Below, in pieces: positions 44,110 through 55,538 of a stretch of 64,000 bases of DNA (position 1 is its first letter; each line of letters starts with the position of its first letter). The stretch is from positions 277,105,341 through 277,169,340 of the forward strand of contig CM060990.1 in NCBI GenBank assembly GCA_030765065.1, given 5' to 3'. The stretch comes from Deroplatys truncata (Eukaryota > Arthropoda > Insecta > Mantodea > Mantidae). The notes under the pieces were generated by a model. The model was not told where the DNA came from. It was given only the letters and a program-made list of their open reading frames with translations, and made no database searches. Position numbers and translations under genes: made by a program.

Positions 44110-45531
44110 TATTTTTGAAATATTCTGTAAAATGTTCATATTTATTGATTTATTTGTATATATCCATTATCTGATGTATGGTCATCATCTGGTAGTAGTT
44201 TCTTTAGTAAGACATTTACAGACTCTTTCCAAACTATAGCCATATCATTATCTCTTTGTTTAATATTATCAATATTTCAGGTCTTCTAACTTTATCCATA
44301 ATAATTTTGTATGGCATCCCCCAAATATTTGTATATAATTTACTCTCAATAAAATTTTTTGGGGAATTTAGTCTAGTTTCATCTAAAGGAGTTTTGTACC
44401 TTCATTTAGCTTTACAATAATTCCTTAGCTGTAATTCTCTCTCTGCAACTATGATGGATTTTTGATAAATTCTTCTTAATTTCCGCATTTGTCATTGAGC
44501 CTTTTGTAAGGTATCGATCCAAGCTTTATCAAACTGCTTTTTTTGGTTTTGTTATTAGTACCATTTTAGAAATTACTATTTTATGGCTTTCTCTAAGTTA
44601 AATGCTTCTTGATCCACAGATGTTCCACTATACTTAAGTTGTACGAGTATATTTTCAAATTCATTTCTCATATCATGCCAATTAGCTTGGGCATAATTAT
44701 AGAATAAAATGCCTCTTCTGTTTTCTTGTCTCAGTTTGTTCTGTATACAATAACTAAAATAAATTAATCTATGGTCACTGGAGTTGAAATGCTAACCTAC
44801 CTTCCAATTCATCAATTTAGTTTAAGCTTAATACTTCAAATAGTGATGTCAATGTTAAAATTTACGCCAACTCTATTTTCAGAGGTTGGAGGTTATTAGG
44901 CTAATTTTCTACAACTAAATTTAAGCTCTGCACTGGCCTCTTCTAATTTTTCACCTCTCTCATCTTTATACTTACTATACCACCAACCTGGTTTTGCATT
45001 TGCATCACAGGTGTATATAACTTCGAAGTCTGAATATATTCTGGTTATGTTTTTAATTTTTCTATATAAGATTGAATAGGAAAGTTAAATTTAAAATAAT
45101 AATTTGCCAAAATAAATTTACCATCTTCATGGGTAATTTATACACAATTCTTATGTGTATCACTAAATTGTGCAGTGTTGACAACTTGCAAATTGGAATT
45201 TAGAATAATAATTCCAGCCATTGGGTTTTCCCTGTACTAATCTTAAATGATGTATATGCCAATTTTCCTTTTATCGAGTAAGGTTCCTGGATACATAAAA
45301 TGTCCAGGTTGAATTCTTATGAAACCTTTTTAAGTTCTTGCTCAAGCAATCTGCTTCTTTTTGCATTCATTTGTTCTATTTTAATAATGTTATAATCTTT
45401 GCAGTCTTCCATAATGCCTTCTATATAGGACCTAGCCCACATTCTCAAGGGAATGATGCTTACTACCTATTTTGTATTCCTGTTCAGTAACTTCTCTTGA
45501 CTGTAGTAGTTTCAAATCGGTGAAAGTGAAT

Positions 45532-45908
45532 TTACTTTGCAGCAGGAAATTGATGGATTAAACCTGTAAGAAAACTAACTAAACTGGAATTTGGAGCAAC
45601 TTTCTCTGCGGCTTGGTCCAAACCATTGACAATAGGAATAGCTAAAAGTAGTTTTAGGACTTGCAGGATAATGCCATTCAATCCAAATAAACCTTCCCAC
45701 ATGTTTGAACCCTCCTTGGCATTTGAAGCACAAGTGGTGGCATTGTTATCCATGAATCCACCAGCTACAGATAATTGGATAATGTGAGAAATGATGACTC
45801 TCCAAAACCTACACTGCGTCCAAGCAAGCCCATGATTACGCCTACACAAGTTAGAGCTATGCATGAAAGACCATGTCACAATCCACAGAAATCCCCTATG
45901 ACGAGATA
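45532..45908 (-). other. Unassigned open stretch with hydrophobic C-terminus
   Basis: About 125 codons are open on the minus strand up to the mariner-3 boundary, ending ...VSFLTGLIHQFPAAK and stop at 45532. It has hydrophobic runs (IILQVLKLLLAIPIV). A second frame of the same strand (GVIMGLLGRSVGFGESSFLT) also looks membrane-protein-like. No start codon is evident and mariner-3 cuts the upstream end. It may be a retrocopy or a transposon piece; I do not recognise the family. Confidence 0.3.
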
Positions 45909-47206
45909 TGAGGGCTATCCCAGAAGTACCCAACCTAACAAAGAAAACACAACAATTTTGGGAAAAAAACATCTTTATTTCTCTACATAGTTTTCTTTCA
46001 GCTTGATACACTTTTTCCAGCAATGTTCAATAGCTTCGATACCCTATTTATAGTAAGAATCATCAAGTTCTGCAAAATAGCCATCAACTGCAAACTCCAC
46101 CTCTTCATTGTTGGCAAATCTTTTAAAATCAAGCCATTTCTTCAACTTTGGAAATAGAAAATAATCAGAGGGGGCTAAGTCTGGCAAATAGGGTGCATGA
46201 GGAAGCAATTCAAAATTTAACCTATTGATTTTGGCAATGGCAATAATGGATGTGTGAACTGGTGCATTATCTTGATGAGACAGAATTTTCTTTTTTGCTA
46301 AATGTGGCCGTTTTTGCTTGATTTCATCATTCAAATGCTGCGATAAGTTTGCATAATACTCGTCATTGATTGCTTTTCCTTCTTTAATATAATCAATTAA
46401 AATTATCCCACGCGCATCCCAAAAAACTGACGCCATGACCTTGCCTGCAGATGGAACTGTCTTTGCCTTCTTTGGAGCCAATTCTTCCCTTTCAATCCAC
46501 TGTTTTGACTGTTCCTTCATCTCAGGTGTGAAGTGATGGACCCATGTTTCATCCATGGTTATGAATCGATGCAAAAACTTGGTTTTATTGCAGCAAAACA
46601 TCGCCAAACACTCGACCGATACATCCCCATAATGCTGCTTTTGTTTCATTGTGAGTAAATGTGGCACCCATCTTGCGCACAGCTTTCTCATGTCTAAATT
46701 TTTGGATAGTATGCAATGTACAGCACTTTTTGAAATGTCTATGATGTCTGCTAGCTCGTGTACTTTCAGTCGATGGTCATCCAATAATACCATTTTGTGG
46801 ATTTTCTGCACAATTTTCAGCATGGTCACCTCATTTAGTCAACCACTGCAATGTTCGTCTTGGCAGCTCATACAGCCTTGCTTAAACTCTGCCACCCAAC
46901 ATTTTACTGTTGTAAACGAAGGAGCAGACTGCCCCAGAGTAGAATCTAGCTCAGCTTTAATATTAATTGGACTAAGACCTTTCAAATGAAAGTATTGTAT
47001 CACATAATGATGGCCAGTTTTATCTATGTTTACAAATTCACTGAGAGAGTTCACTATTAATGGTTGCCAAACAAATATTAATTAATGTAGCATCATCAAA
47101 CTTCAAACTTAAGCTTTATAAGGGTGGTACTTTCTACTATAGTCATTTGTTTGAAACAACAACCACTATATATACATCAGGTCGGGTACTTCTGGGACTG
47201 CCCTCA
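45909..47206 (-). mobile_element. Mariner-3, nearly whole
   Basis: Inverted repeats TGAGGGCTATCCCAGAAGTA (left) and TGAGGGCAGTCCCAGAAGTA (complement of right) with TA at 45907-45908 and 47207-47208. Length 1298 bp, standard. A single-frame transposase reads on the minus strand from 47054 to 45975. Confidence 0.96.
45975..47054 (-). pseudogene. Mariner-3 transposase, 359 codons with two in-frame stops
   Basis: Starts MNSLSEFVNIDKTGHHYVIQ; first HTH ends near VAEFKQGCMSCQDEHCSG. The second HTH has KVHELADIIDISKSAVHCIL; WVPHLLTMKQKQ is the WVPH-type motif. Catalytic triad: ITMDETWVHHF (first Asp, about 46555), LSHQDNAPVHTS (second Asp, about 46270) and LPDLAPSDYFLFPKLKKWL (third Asp, about 46160), the DD34D layout. 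Internal stops are TGA at 46839-46841 and TAG at 46044-46046; there is no frameshift over 1080 bases. It ends ENYVEK then TAA. Confidence 0.95.
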
Positions 47207-47208
47207 TA

Positions 47209-48960
47209 ATTCAGAAGTGTCTTTCCAATTCAACATACTTCTTAAAAAACTATGAGTAGTTCAAAAGGCAAAAGTGCTGACAATGCCTGAATATGAGGAA
47301 ACATTGCACTCCAAATCTTCAAACAAACAAGTGCTTGGATTCAATAATTCCAAGTAGGAAAGGATTCTTCAACTAAGAATCAAACTTCATGAATGACTCA
47401 AGAAATTCCAAAGTGTAGGCCTTCCAATGTACCCAATAAGGATTCCTACCTATGGAGCTTTTGTGGTGTTGATTATAATCAATAATTGTTATAATATTAT
47501 TATAGTGAAAAGGGAAAGAAAATGGGTGATCCAATGTGAAATATGGCACCATGGGAACTGTGTGTGAATATGTAATAAGAACAACATTACATTTATTTGT
47601 AGAAAGTGTATTGCACTGAAGAACTAGGAGATGTTCATGTCCAAATGTTGTACAATGATGTTGAGTTTTTACAGTACACTTTCAGAGATGTATTAAGTGT
47701 CAGTTGAGTTAAGTTTCTTATAATAAAGCCATCATTTTGCTATCAGGAAATAGATACATAAAAAAAGGCACCGTCCAAAATTAGATGCAAAGTGTTGCTT
47801 TCCTAGACAGTATACACCTCCATGAGTTTAGATATATTTATAAATGTAAATTTCCACTTTTTAAAATTTTCTAGGGGATTATTAAGGATTCTCCTAAATA
47901 ATATCTTGCTGTGCATTGAAATATTGTTATCAATATGGACCCTATAAAAAATTTTAGCTGAAATCTCCGACAATAGCACATTCTACCCTATACAGATGAC
48001 CTCCAATCCTCCATATCATCTCCCTGTGCAGAAATCCAACACCAAACTGGGATGGAAATGTGGCTCTATGCAGCCACAATGCCACATACTCAGGGTCAAA
48101 TCAGGAAGAGTTCCTAGGCCCATGTACATAAACTGGCCCTAAGTTGCTGTTAGCAAACACTTTCTCATTTGAGAAAATTGCATAATGCTATGGATAGTTG
48201 AGATATTCTGTGCAAAATGCAACTCTATCTTCTTATCTTCTATCAGGTTTTCTTGAATAGCTGCTTTCCTCCTGACAATGTTTCTAGCAGTTTTTAACTC
48301 TGCCCTGCAGTCCATTTAAATCCAGAAAAGTTGTTCTCTGCCACAAACATTCCCACTATATCATTTGTGGTCTTCTGGCAGCATCATGCATCAAGTAGAG
48401 CCTAATTTTGCTTTACCCGTATATCATTATTATCACCATCACTTATATGATTGGTATCTAAATGCCTATAGGACTAGGTCATTTATGAAACCCAAGTACA
48501 TCAAATTTCTTAACAGGTTTTAGTGTGAAACATCCCCATATTTTGATAATTTTTGTACCAATGGGATACAGTTCTAAAAGGTGTGTTACAGAGTTCGACA
48601 ACTCTTATTGCACTCCATCCCTTTTCTATGGCAGCAATAAAAGTCTTAGTCTCCATAGCTACCTCAAAAGAAGGCTTTGATACAAAATAGATATGTTTTA
48701 GCAGTCATGTATTTTAAGGACACAGGTAAGTTATTTCTTAACCCTATCTCTACAAGATTAAGTCTATAAGCATATTACATCAGACTGACCTCTCTGTTTT
48801 GTTTTGTTGTTTTATACCAATCATAGTTAATTTTATAAAGGGAGGCTGTTTCTCACCTCCCTCTTCATTCCATGCCAAATATAACATAGTTCATTGGTTT
48901 GCTTGTTCCTGTTCCTGGAATTTGCTTCAAGCTAGTCATAGTGAGGTGATAAGGCTGGAT
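47209..48960. other. Unassigned intron sequence
   Basis: About 1.75 kb between mariner-3 and LINE-C. I saw no element ends and no protein similarity I trust. The part near 48000-48420 has moderately higher G and C and short open pieces on the minus strand (KTTNDIVGMFVAENNF), not assignable. Confidence 0.4.
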
Positions 48961-49088
48961 GGAGTGAAAGGTTAGTTACATAAACATGGAAACCTTACTG
49001 AGGAAAAGAGTGCTAGGCCAGCAGCAAGAGAGGACGGTTGTGTTGGGAAGGAGCTCGTGATTTTGAAGCAAGAAGGAGCTAAGTAACA

Positions 49089-50393
49089 ATGGGTGTGGAT
49101 ATAGCTGTGTATAGAGCAAGAATTGGACAATTTTTGAGAATGAAATTTGCGGGAACAAGAGGAATACATTTTGGCAAGGAAATAGCTAATGTTTTGATTA
49201 TTGGGAGTGTATTAACTATTCTACTAGTGATTGGAGGAGTGCAAGTAAATCCAGGCCCTACGGATATTCAAGAATTGTTGTGGAACCTTAATGATAAAAT
49301 GGATAAAATGGAAGCTATGGAACAACGATTGAGTGATAAATTGTGCTTTGTGATTAGGGATACTAAGGAGGACATTATAGATGAAGTGTGTGAAGCAAAA
49401 CAGGAAGTAAATGCAATTAAGGAAAGAATGGAAAGAATGGAGGATAGGGAAAGAAGATTTAATCTGGTGTTTCTAGGAGTAAGTGAGAGATGAGGGATAT
49501 GGCCAGCTGAAGAAATAGCACAGATAATGAAGGAGAAGCTTGAATTAGAGATGTACGGATGGGAAATTGTTGAGGCTTTTAGATTTGGGAGACAAGTTGG
49601 AAAGAGGGCAATAATGGTGAAGCTAGCAACAATACAGTTAGTGCATGAAGTGCTTAGGAGAGCCAAAAAATTGAAAGGTACAAATATCTTTATTAACAAA
49701 GACCTTTCACCAAATAAGAGAGCATTACAACGAAATTTAATTCAGAAAATGAAAGAAGCAAGAGCTTTGGGAAAAATGGCGTATATTACAAACTTTCAGC
49801 TGTGAATTGACAATGAAAGGGTACGTGATACAGACAATATAGATTCAAGAGAAGAGCAACATGAAAGAGCGGAAGTGAATCAACAGGTGTCAGCAATAGC
49901 TTTAAGAAATGAAACAGGAAGATCAAAGTTCACAACTCGGCAACTTGCAGCCTACATGGAGAAAGAATTACGTAATGGGGAGGCTAGCCCAAACAGCGTA
50001 GCTAACAGAGAGGAGAAAATTGATGACCCTGTGATGATGTCAAGTGGAAGGAGGGCCCAAACAGTTGAATCAGCTGAGTGAGGTAGGACTGCAATGGTGG
50101 CGACAACAGTGGTGGAGGGAGGAGCCAGAGGAGTGATGTCACCCAAGAGAATTGTTTCACCAAGGAGGGGAGAGGCAGAAGTTGTGCATGTATTGATGGA
50201 GGGGAGAAAGAAGATATGGTATCAAGGAAGTGAGGAGAATATGGAAGAGGGGGAAGAAGGTAGTATTGTTTCATCCAAACATGGGAGCATTGTGGTATCA
50301 GATAAAAATAAAATGTTAATGCCGAAAGAAGGAATTGAATTAAGAAGTAGGAAAAGATTAGATGGATTTAGATACAGAGCAGGCTCACAATAG
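49089..50393 (+). pseudogene. LINE-C N-terminal region with 2A-like motif and coiled coil
   Basis: MGVDIAVYRARIGQFLRMKF is followed by a hydrophobic stretch (VLIIGSVLTILLVIGG) and VQVNPGP at 49239-49259, a 2A-like (StopGo) end. A heptad-like segment with LSDKLCFVIRDTKEDIIDEV and KQEVNAIKERMERMEDRE follows, then an ORF1-type block (FNLVFLGVSER, GWEIVEAFRFGRQVGKRAIM, NIFINKDLSPNKRALQR). All this stays in a single frame with internal stops at 49491-49493, 49803-49805, 50079-50081 and 50391-50393. The frame continues into the endonuclease at 50415. Confidence 0.7.
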
Positions 50394-50414
50394 GAAAAAG
50401 GGACAACAAGGAGA

Positions 50415-53400
50415 ATGGGCTCCTGGAACTGTGAGGGTTTAAAAAACAAGTTATATGTGGGAGTTTTGAAACAGCTGTTGTCTAAAGTGGATTATTTAGC
50501 GGTAGTAGAAACATGGTTAAAAGAGGAACAGATAAATATAAAGGACTTTGAATACATTGGTAGGAAAGGAGAGGTGATAGCTAGAAAGGGAAGGGTATCT
50601 GGAGATATAGGTTTCTTTATAAGGAACAGCTTAAATAAGGAAATTAAAGAAACATGGTCTAGTAGTAAAGAATTACTGTGGGTTATAATGGATGTTAAGT
50701 ACATAGATGGGAATATACTCTGTGTGGAATAATATATAACCCTCTCACATCCTTGCGGTTTCATAATCCTGATCTCCTTAATCAAATAAAAAAAGATATA
50801 GATAGGCTGAAGGAGAAATTTGTAACTGCAGAGGTAATACTAATGGGAGACTTTAATATCAGGATTGGGAAAATGTGATACATATGTTGGAAATGATTGG
50901 ATGAGTGTTGAAATTGTGTTTAAAAGTGAGAAATTTAGGCAAAGCAAGGAGAAAAATTTGTTGATAAAGAGTGTGAAAAATTTATTGATTTTTGTGAGAT
51001 GAATGCTTTGGAAATTTTGAATGGAAAATATGGGGAAGATGACCAAGGAGAACTTACCTTTGTTAGCAATAATGGGCAGAGTGTAATAGATTTTGTGTTG
51101 TGGCCTCCAAATTTAGGGCATATTTTAAGGAGTTTTAAGGTATTAAATTTAAGCTCAACTAGCAGGCATTATATACTTATTGTGGATTTCATGATGCACA
51201 CAGCACAAGTAAAACACAATATAAGAGTGGAAAGCTATTGTAAAAAAGAGTATATTAGCTATAAATGGAAAGAAGAATTTTGTGACACATTTAAACAGAC
51301 TCTAGATTCAAATTATGGAAAAGATATGTCTATGTGGAGTAACATTCATGGTTAAGAATAATGAGAATGCAATAGATATCCTTAATACAGTTAAGCAAAG
51401 GACGGGAGAGGAAATGAAAACAAAAAAGAGGTTTACATATATGATAAGGACTGGTTTGATGAAGAATGTAGGATATCAAAAAGACAAGTAAAACAACTGT
51501 TGGTTAGGTAGAGGGAATTAGGTGATAGAAAATCTAGGGATGATTATATGCAAGGGAGGAACTCACATAATTTATTGTTAGAGCAAAAGAAAAGGGACTG
51601 GAGAGAAAGTAATGAAAGGAATTTGATAAAGTGTGTAAATGAAAATAATGTTAATAAGGTATGGCAGGTTCTTAAGTCGACCTATAATAAATGTGTAACT
51701 AAACCCAATATTGAGCCAGGACAATGGATGGAGTATTTTAAAACATTATATGGGGAAGACAGAAGTATAGGAATTATGGGATTTCTGGAAATAGGGAATG
51801 TTTTTGTAGAGATATTGGATGGTGAAATTAGGAGTGAGGAAATAATAAAACAAGTTAAGTTACTAAAGAAAAATAAAGCTACTGGAATTGATGGCATCCC
51901 AACAGAGTTTCTTAAGGAGTGGTGTACTGAAACAGGAAGAGTGAAAACTTTATTAGATTTATTTAATGTAATTATTAGAAAGGATTATGTACCTAAACGA
52001 TGGAGGGAAGCTATCATCCATCCTATATATAAAGGCAAGGGTAATGTCGATAAACCTAATAACTACAGAGGTATTGCATTATTATCTAATATAGGAAAAC
52101 TTTTTTGCGGGCATTTTGGCAGCTAGACTACAATTTAGGGTTGAAGAATATAATATCCTTTCGGAATTCCAGATGGGCTTTCGCAAGGGAAGAAGAACAA
52201 TTGATAATTTATTTATTATAAAGACATTAGCAGACAAATATTTAAAAGTAAAAAGGGGTAAATTGCATATGGCTTTTGTAGACTTAGAAAGCTTATGACC
52301 GAATTGAGCTAAAACTTCTGTGGCATAAATTAGTGTGTAAGGGAGTAAGTCAGCAATTGGTGAATATTCTTAAAGCACTGTATTTTGAGAACGCCTTCTG
52401 TGTAAGGATGGAGACAGACTGTGTAAAAAGAGAAATTCAACAAAAGAAAGGCCTCGGGCAAAGATGTAAGTTAAGCCCAGTTTTATTTAATTTATACATA
52501 GATGATGTTTTACTAGAAATTGGAAGGAGTAATAACTGTGCACCAGTAATTAACAACATCCAAATCCCAGGACTTCTTTTTGCAGATGACCTAGTGGTAG
52601 GATCTATTACAGTAAGTGGTTTAAAACAATCATTACAAGCAATTGATGTATATTGTAAAGAATGGAGGTTAAAAGTGAATCAAGAGAAAACACAGATTGT
52701 GGTATTCAAAAAGGGGGGAAAATTAATCAAATATGAAAAGTGGAAGGGAGAGAATAAAGATTACAGGGTGGTGCGTGACTGTATTTATTTAGGAATAAAA
52801 ATAGATGGAGGTAATAAATGGGAGAAATAAAAGAAGCTTGCATTGGCAAAAGGTAAAGGGGCAATGGCAGCAATTAGAAGCTGCAAATATAGAGTACCTA
52901 ATATAAATGTTAAATGGCTGGAAAAAGTTTATGAGATGGTTGTGGAGGCAAAATGATGTATGGTATAGAAATATGGGGATTAGATAGAGGATGGGAAAGT
53001 ATAGATGAGGTGCACAGGATGTTTTGTAGAGAAATACTAGGGTTACCAAAGGCAATTGTAAGACAGGTAGCACAATTAGAGATGCACAGGGTGGCAACTA
53101 AGGGGAAGATAATGGAAAGAGCTTTGAAATTTTGGTTCAGAACTTTAAATCTAGGAAAAAGTAATGTGTTAAGACAATGTACAGAATACCAAGAGAATAG
53201 TTTAATGAATGATGGATGGGTAAGTAATTTACAGAACATTTTGGAGAAAAATGGGTTAGGAGACATGTGGAGAAGGAGAGAAAATAACATGAAAAATTTT
53301 TGGAAAAAGGCGAGGAAAAGACTGGAAGATATAGAAATACAAATCATGTTCAGTGAGATTGCCGAAAAGAGCTCATTAGTTTGTTATAGGCCAATGAAAA

Positions 53401-53738
53401 ATACATGGGGTAGGGAAAAATATATAGACATAGTAAATAAAGAAGAGAGAGAATCTATTGCATGGGTAAGAACCAGAGCATGGAGGCTAAGAGGGTTAAG
53501 ACAGGATATTCCTCAGAACCAATGTCCGATATGTGGTGGTAATGAAGACATTGAACACATAGTATTTAAGTGCCAAGGAACAGAAAACTGGAGAAAAGAA
53601 TTTTTTAATAAGAAGTGGTTGAAGGGGGATAGAAATACGCTTATGATCGAAATGATGTGCAAGGATGCTAAAAGCATTGGACAGTTTTTGAGTAAAGTAA
53701 AAAATAAATGGCTTTGGACAGTGGATAGAGAAAAGTAA
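50415..53738 (+). pseudogene. LINE-C endonuclease and reverse transcriptase
   Basis: Endonuclease: MGSWNCEGLKNKLYVGVLKQ, KVDYLAVVETWLKEEQ, ILMGDFNIRIGKM (about 50844) and STSRHYILIVD (about 51157, SDH-like). RT: KKNKATGIDGIPTEFLKEW, NNYRGIALLSNIGKL, LSEFQMGFRKGRRTIDNLFI, HMAFVDLES, LSPVLFNLYIDDVLLEI, then QIPGLLFADDLVVGSITVSG (about 52563, catalytic ADD intact) and WRLKVNQEKTQIVVFKKGG. C-terminus: YGIEIWGLDRGWE, then CPICGGNEDIEHIVFKC zinc-knuckle-like near 53525, ending NKWLWTVDREK at 53738. Several frame breaks. Confidence 0.88.
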
Positions 53739-54040
53739 GAGGTAGCGTATCTTACTTTGAGTGGAAAACTATAGTGAATGTGTGATGGCTAAGTAATCAA
53801 TAAGTGAAAAGTGAAAAACAAGTGGAAATGGGACATGAAAAAACTGAAAAAAACAAGACAATTTTTTGAAGAGAAATTGTAAAATGTAAATAATCTGTAG
53901 TGATTGTCTACAGAATGCGTTGATGGAAAATTGTAAACTGTAAATAAACTGTAGCAATTGTCTACTGAATGAGTGGCTAGGGTCAAAGTGCAGTAGACAA
54001 TCAAATTGTAAAACTCTTAGCACAATAAATACTATACATA
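53739..54040 (+). repeat. LINE-C 3' UTR with two repeat units
   Basis: A unit of about 60 bases, starting near AAATTGTAAAATGTAAATAA and ending around TTGTCTACAGAATGCG, occurs twice in the 3' UTR at about 53873-53925 and 53931-53980. A further CAGTAGACAATCAAATTGTA follows. The truncated copy at 60223-61540 has one unit, so the number varies among copies. Function unknown; such repeats may be bound by the element's own protein. Confidence 0.8.
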
Positions 54041-54212
54041 AATGCTGAAGAAAAAGTAGCATTGCAACGTGGGGAATGAGACACTTTTTCTACTCCCAAG
54101 TATACATGTTAGTTATATTTCACTGCTTGTGTGAATCAATAAAGCATATAATATAGTAGTTTGTGCCATTTCATTTAAAACATAAAATAGATAAAAAGAT
54201 AAAATAGATGTA

Positions 54213-55538
54213 TGAGGTGTGATCAAAAAGTTTCCAGAATGAGGTCATAAACTCAACATAACACTTTGATCCGTCTATTCTGCACTGTCACCCTCAAAGT
54301 AGTCTCCTTGGGAGTTGATATACTTGTCCCAACAGTTTTTCCACTGCTGGAAGCACCTCTGGAAATCACCTTCTTTAAACACATTCAGAGCCTTCTGTGG
54401 TTCACAATGGATAACAGCAATGTTCTCAAAACAGTGTCTTCGAAGTTGCATTTTAAGTTGCAGGAAAGGAAAAACGACTGCTGGAGCCAAATCTGGAGAA
54501 TAGGTGGGACAGGGAACAGTATTCATCCTATTTTGATGCAAAAATTGGCAGACAGATAGGGCTTTGTGTGCTGGCATATTGTTGTGATGCAGGAACTAGT
54601 CACTAGTCCTCCATTTCTCCGGCCGTTTGCTTTGCACACTCTCCCTTAATCTTTGCAACACTTGTTTGTAAAACACTTGATTTACTGTTTGACCCTGCGG
54701 TACAAATTCCTTTAATGTCAAAAGAACAATCATCGTTGACTTCACAATGGATCGAACTTGTTTGGCCTTAATAGGGCGTGGAGATGTAGGACTATTCTGT
54801 TGTGAAGACTACTGCTTCATTTCTGGATCATACCCATAAATCCATGATTTATCAGCATTAATAACTTTCTCCATAAACTGTAGGTCATTTTGAAGCTGTT
54901 CTTTAAGATCTGTGCAGGCAATCACATGGCTTTGCTTTTGGTCATTTGAAAGCAGGCAAGGCATGAACTTTGCGGCAATTCTTCTCGTGTACAAATCGTC
55001 TTTTAAAATGCTTTGAACACTTCCAAAAGAGAGTTTTAATGAATCAGAAATTTCTTTTATTGTAATACATCTATCATTTAATAACATTTCTCTCACTTGA
55101 TTGATATTTTTGTTAGTTTTGCTGGAAGAATGTAGCCCCAAATGGTCTGCATCCTTAACTGATGTCACACCACCTTTAAATTTTGAAATCTGCTAAAATG
55201 CTTGAGTTTTGCCCATTACTTCCTCAGCATAAGCTGTCCTTAACATTTCATAGGCTTCTGTTGCAGTTTTACTGAGTTTGAAGCAAAATTTGATGTTTGA
55301 TGTTTGTTCTTTGTTCTTCGTAATCTAGCATTTTTGCTAGACAGAAAAATTGTAGCAGGTGCAAAACACATGTTCACTTCAGAGTTTCTACCTCTCCACT
55401 GCAAGGTCGCAGAAGATCACGTGACCTCTCATCGTTATTAGGAGGGAGCACTGAATGTACAGGCTGTATAAGAATTAAAGACAGCTCAGTAGCAAAATTG
55501 TTGTGAAGCCATGCCGGAAACTTTTTGATCACACCTCA
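54213..55538 (-). mobile_element. Mariner-4 (GVQW3/FLJ37770-like type)
   Basis: Inverted repeats TGAGGTGTGATCAAAAAGTT at 54213 and the exact complement ending 55538, with TA at 54211-54212 and 55539-55540. Length 1326 bp. The minus-strand transposase begins near 55260 and ends near 54275: MLLNDRCITIKEISDSLKLS and FGSVQSILKDDLYTRRIAAK, INADKSWIYGYDPEMK (first Asp), LHHNNMPAHKAL (second Asp replaced by Asn) and YSPDLAPAVVFPF (third Asp replaced). Stops and frameshifts are present. It is the most degraded of the four mariners in its catalytic residues. Confidence 0.95.
54275..55168 (-). pseudogene. Mariner-4 transposase fragments
   Basis: Two frames: 55168-54809 with the second HTH region (TIKEISDSLKLSFGSVQSIL) and ADKSWIYGYDPEMK, and 54577-54275 with MPAHKALSVCQFLHQNRMNT, PTYSPDLAPAVVFPFLQLKM and FQQWKNCWDKYINSQGDYFE. 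Segment 54800-54580 is broken by stops. The final FQ-W-C--KYI-S-GDYFEGD block is typical of this mariner group's C-terminus. Confidence 0.85.

Larger units (their letters stand above)
41570..45470 (-). mobile_element. LINE-D (R1/I-like), split by a DUF4817-type element
   Basis: The minus strand from 45470: an endonuclease start with LNLDILCIQEPYSIKGK-like sequence near 45300, then FEVIYTCDANAKPGWWYSKY near 45020, DERGEKLEEASAELK, a break, then the pre-RT linker. The RT lies at 42560-42104 with LNLEYLITPFSHKLFNDCIS and HFPNCWKKTKVTILKK, PNSYQPICPLNRVG, NNQFGFRKGLFIGDAI and GILIDISGTFDNLRW. At about 41850-41600 is KYLGIYLDEKLNF, then SIYHNSIFTSIITYGACVWA. The RNase H and end are missing. Stops and frameshifts are present. 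Its missing 3' part is represented by the related fragment at 4020-5570. Confidence 0.78.
48990..54040 (+). mobile_element. LINE-C, long copy with both ORF regions and 3' UTR
   Basis: Coding begins at ATG 49089 (MGVDIAVYRARIGQFLRMKF) and runs in one frame, with stops, to about 50732. There it enters the endonuclease (RMGSWNCEGLKNKLYVGVLK). RT, Cys-rich end and stop follow to 53738, then a 3' untranslated region ending AGCACAATAAAT near 54030. Upstream 48990-49088 lacks a clear boundary, so the 5' end is uncertain. Two truncated copies (60223-61540 and 62130-62465) and one more (35121-35640) occur in this same intron, so this family was active repeatedly here. Frameshifts near 50732, 50880, 51355, 52300 and 52830 show inactivity. 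Confidence 0.9.
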
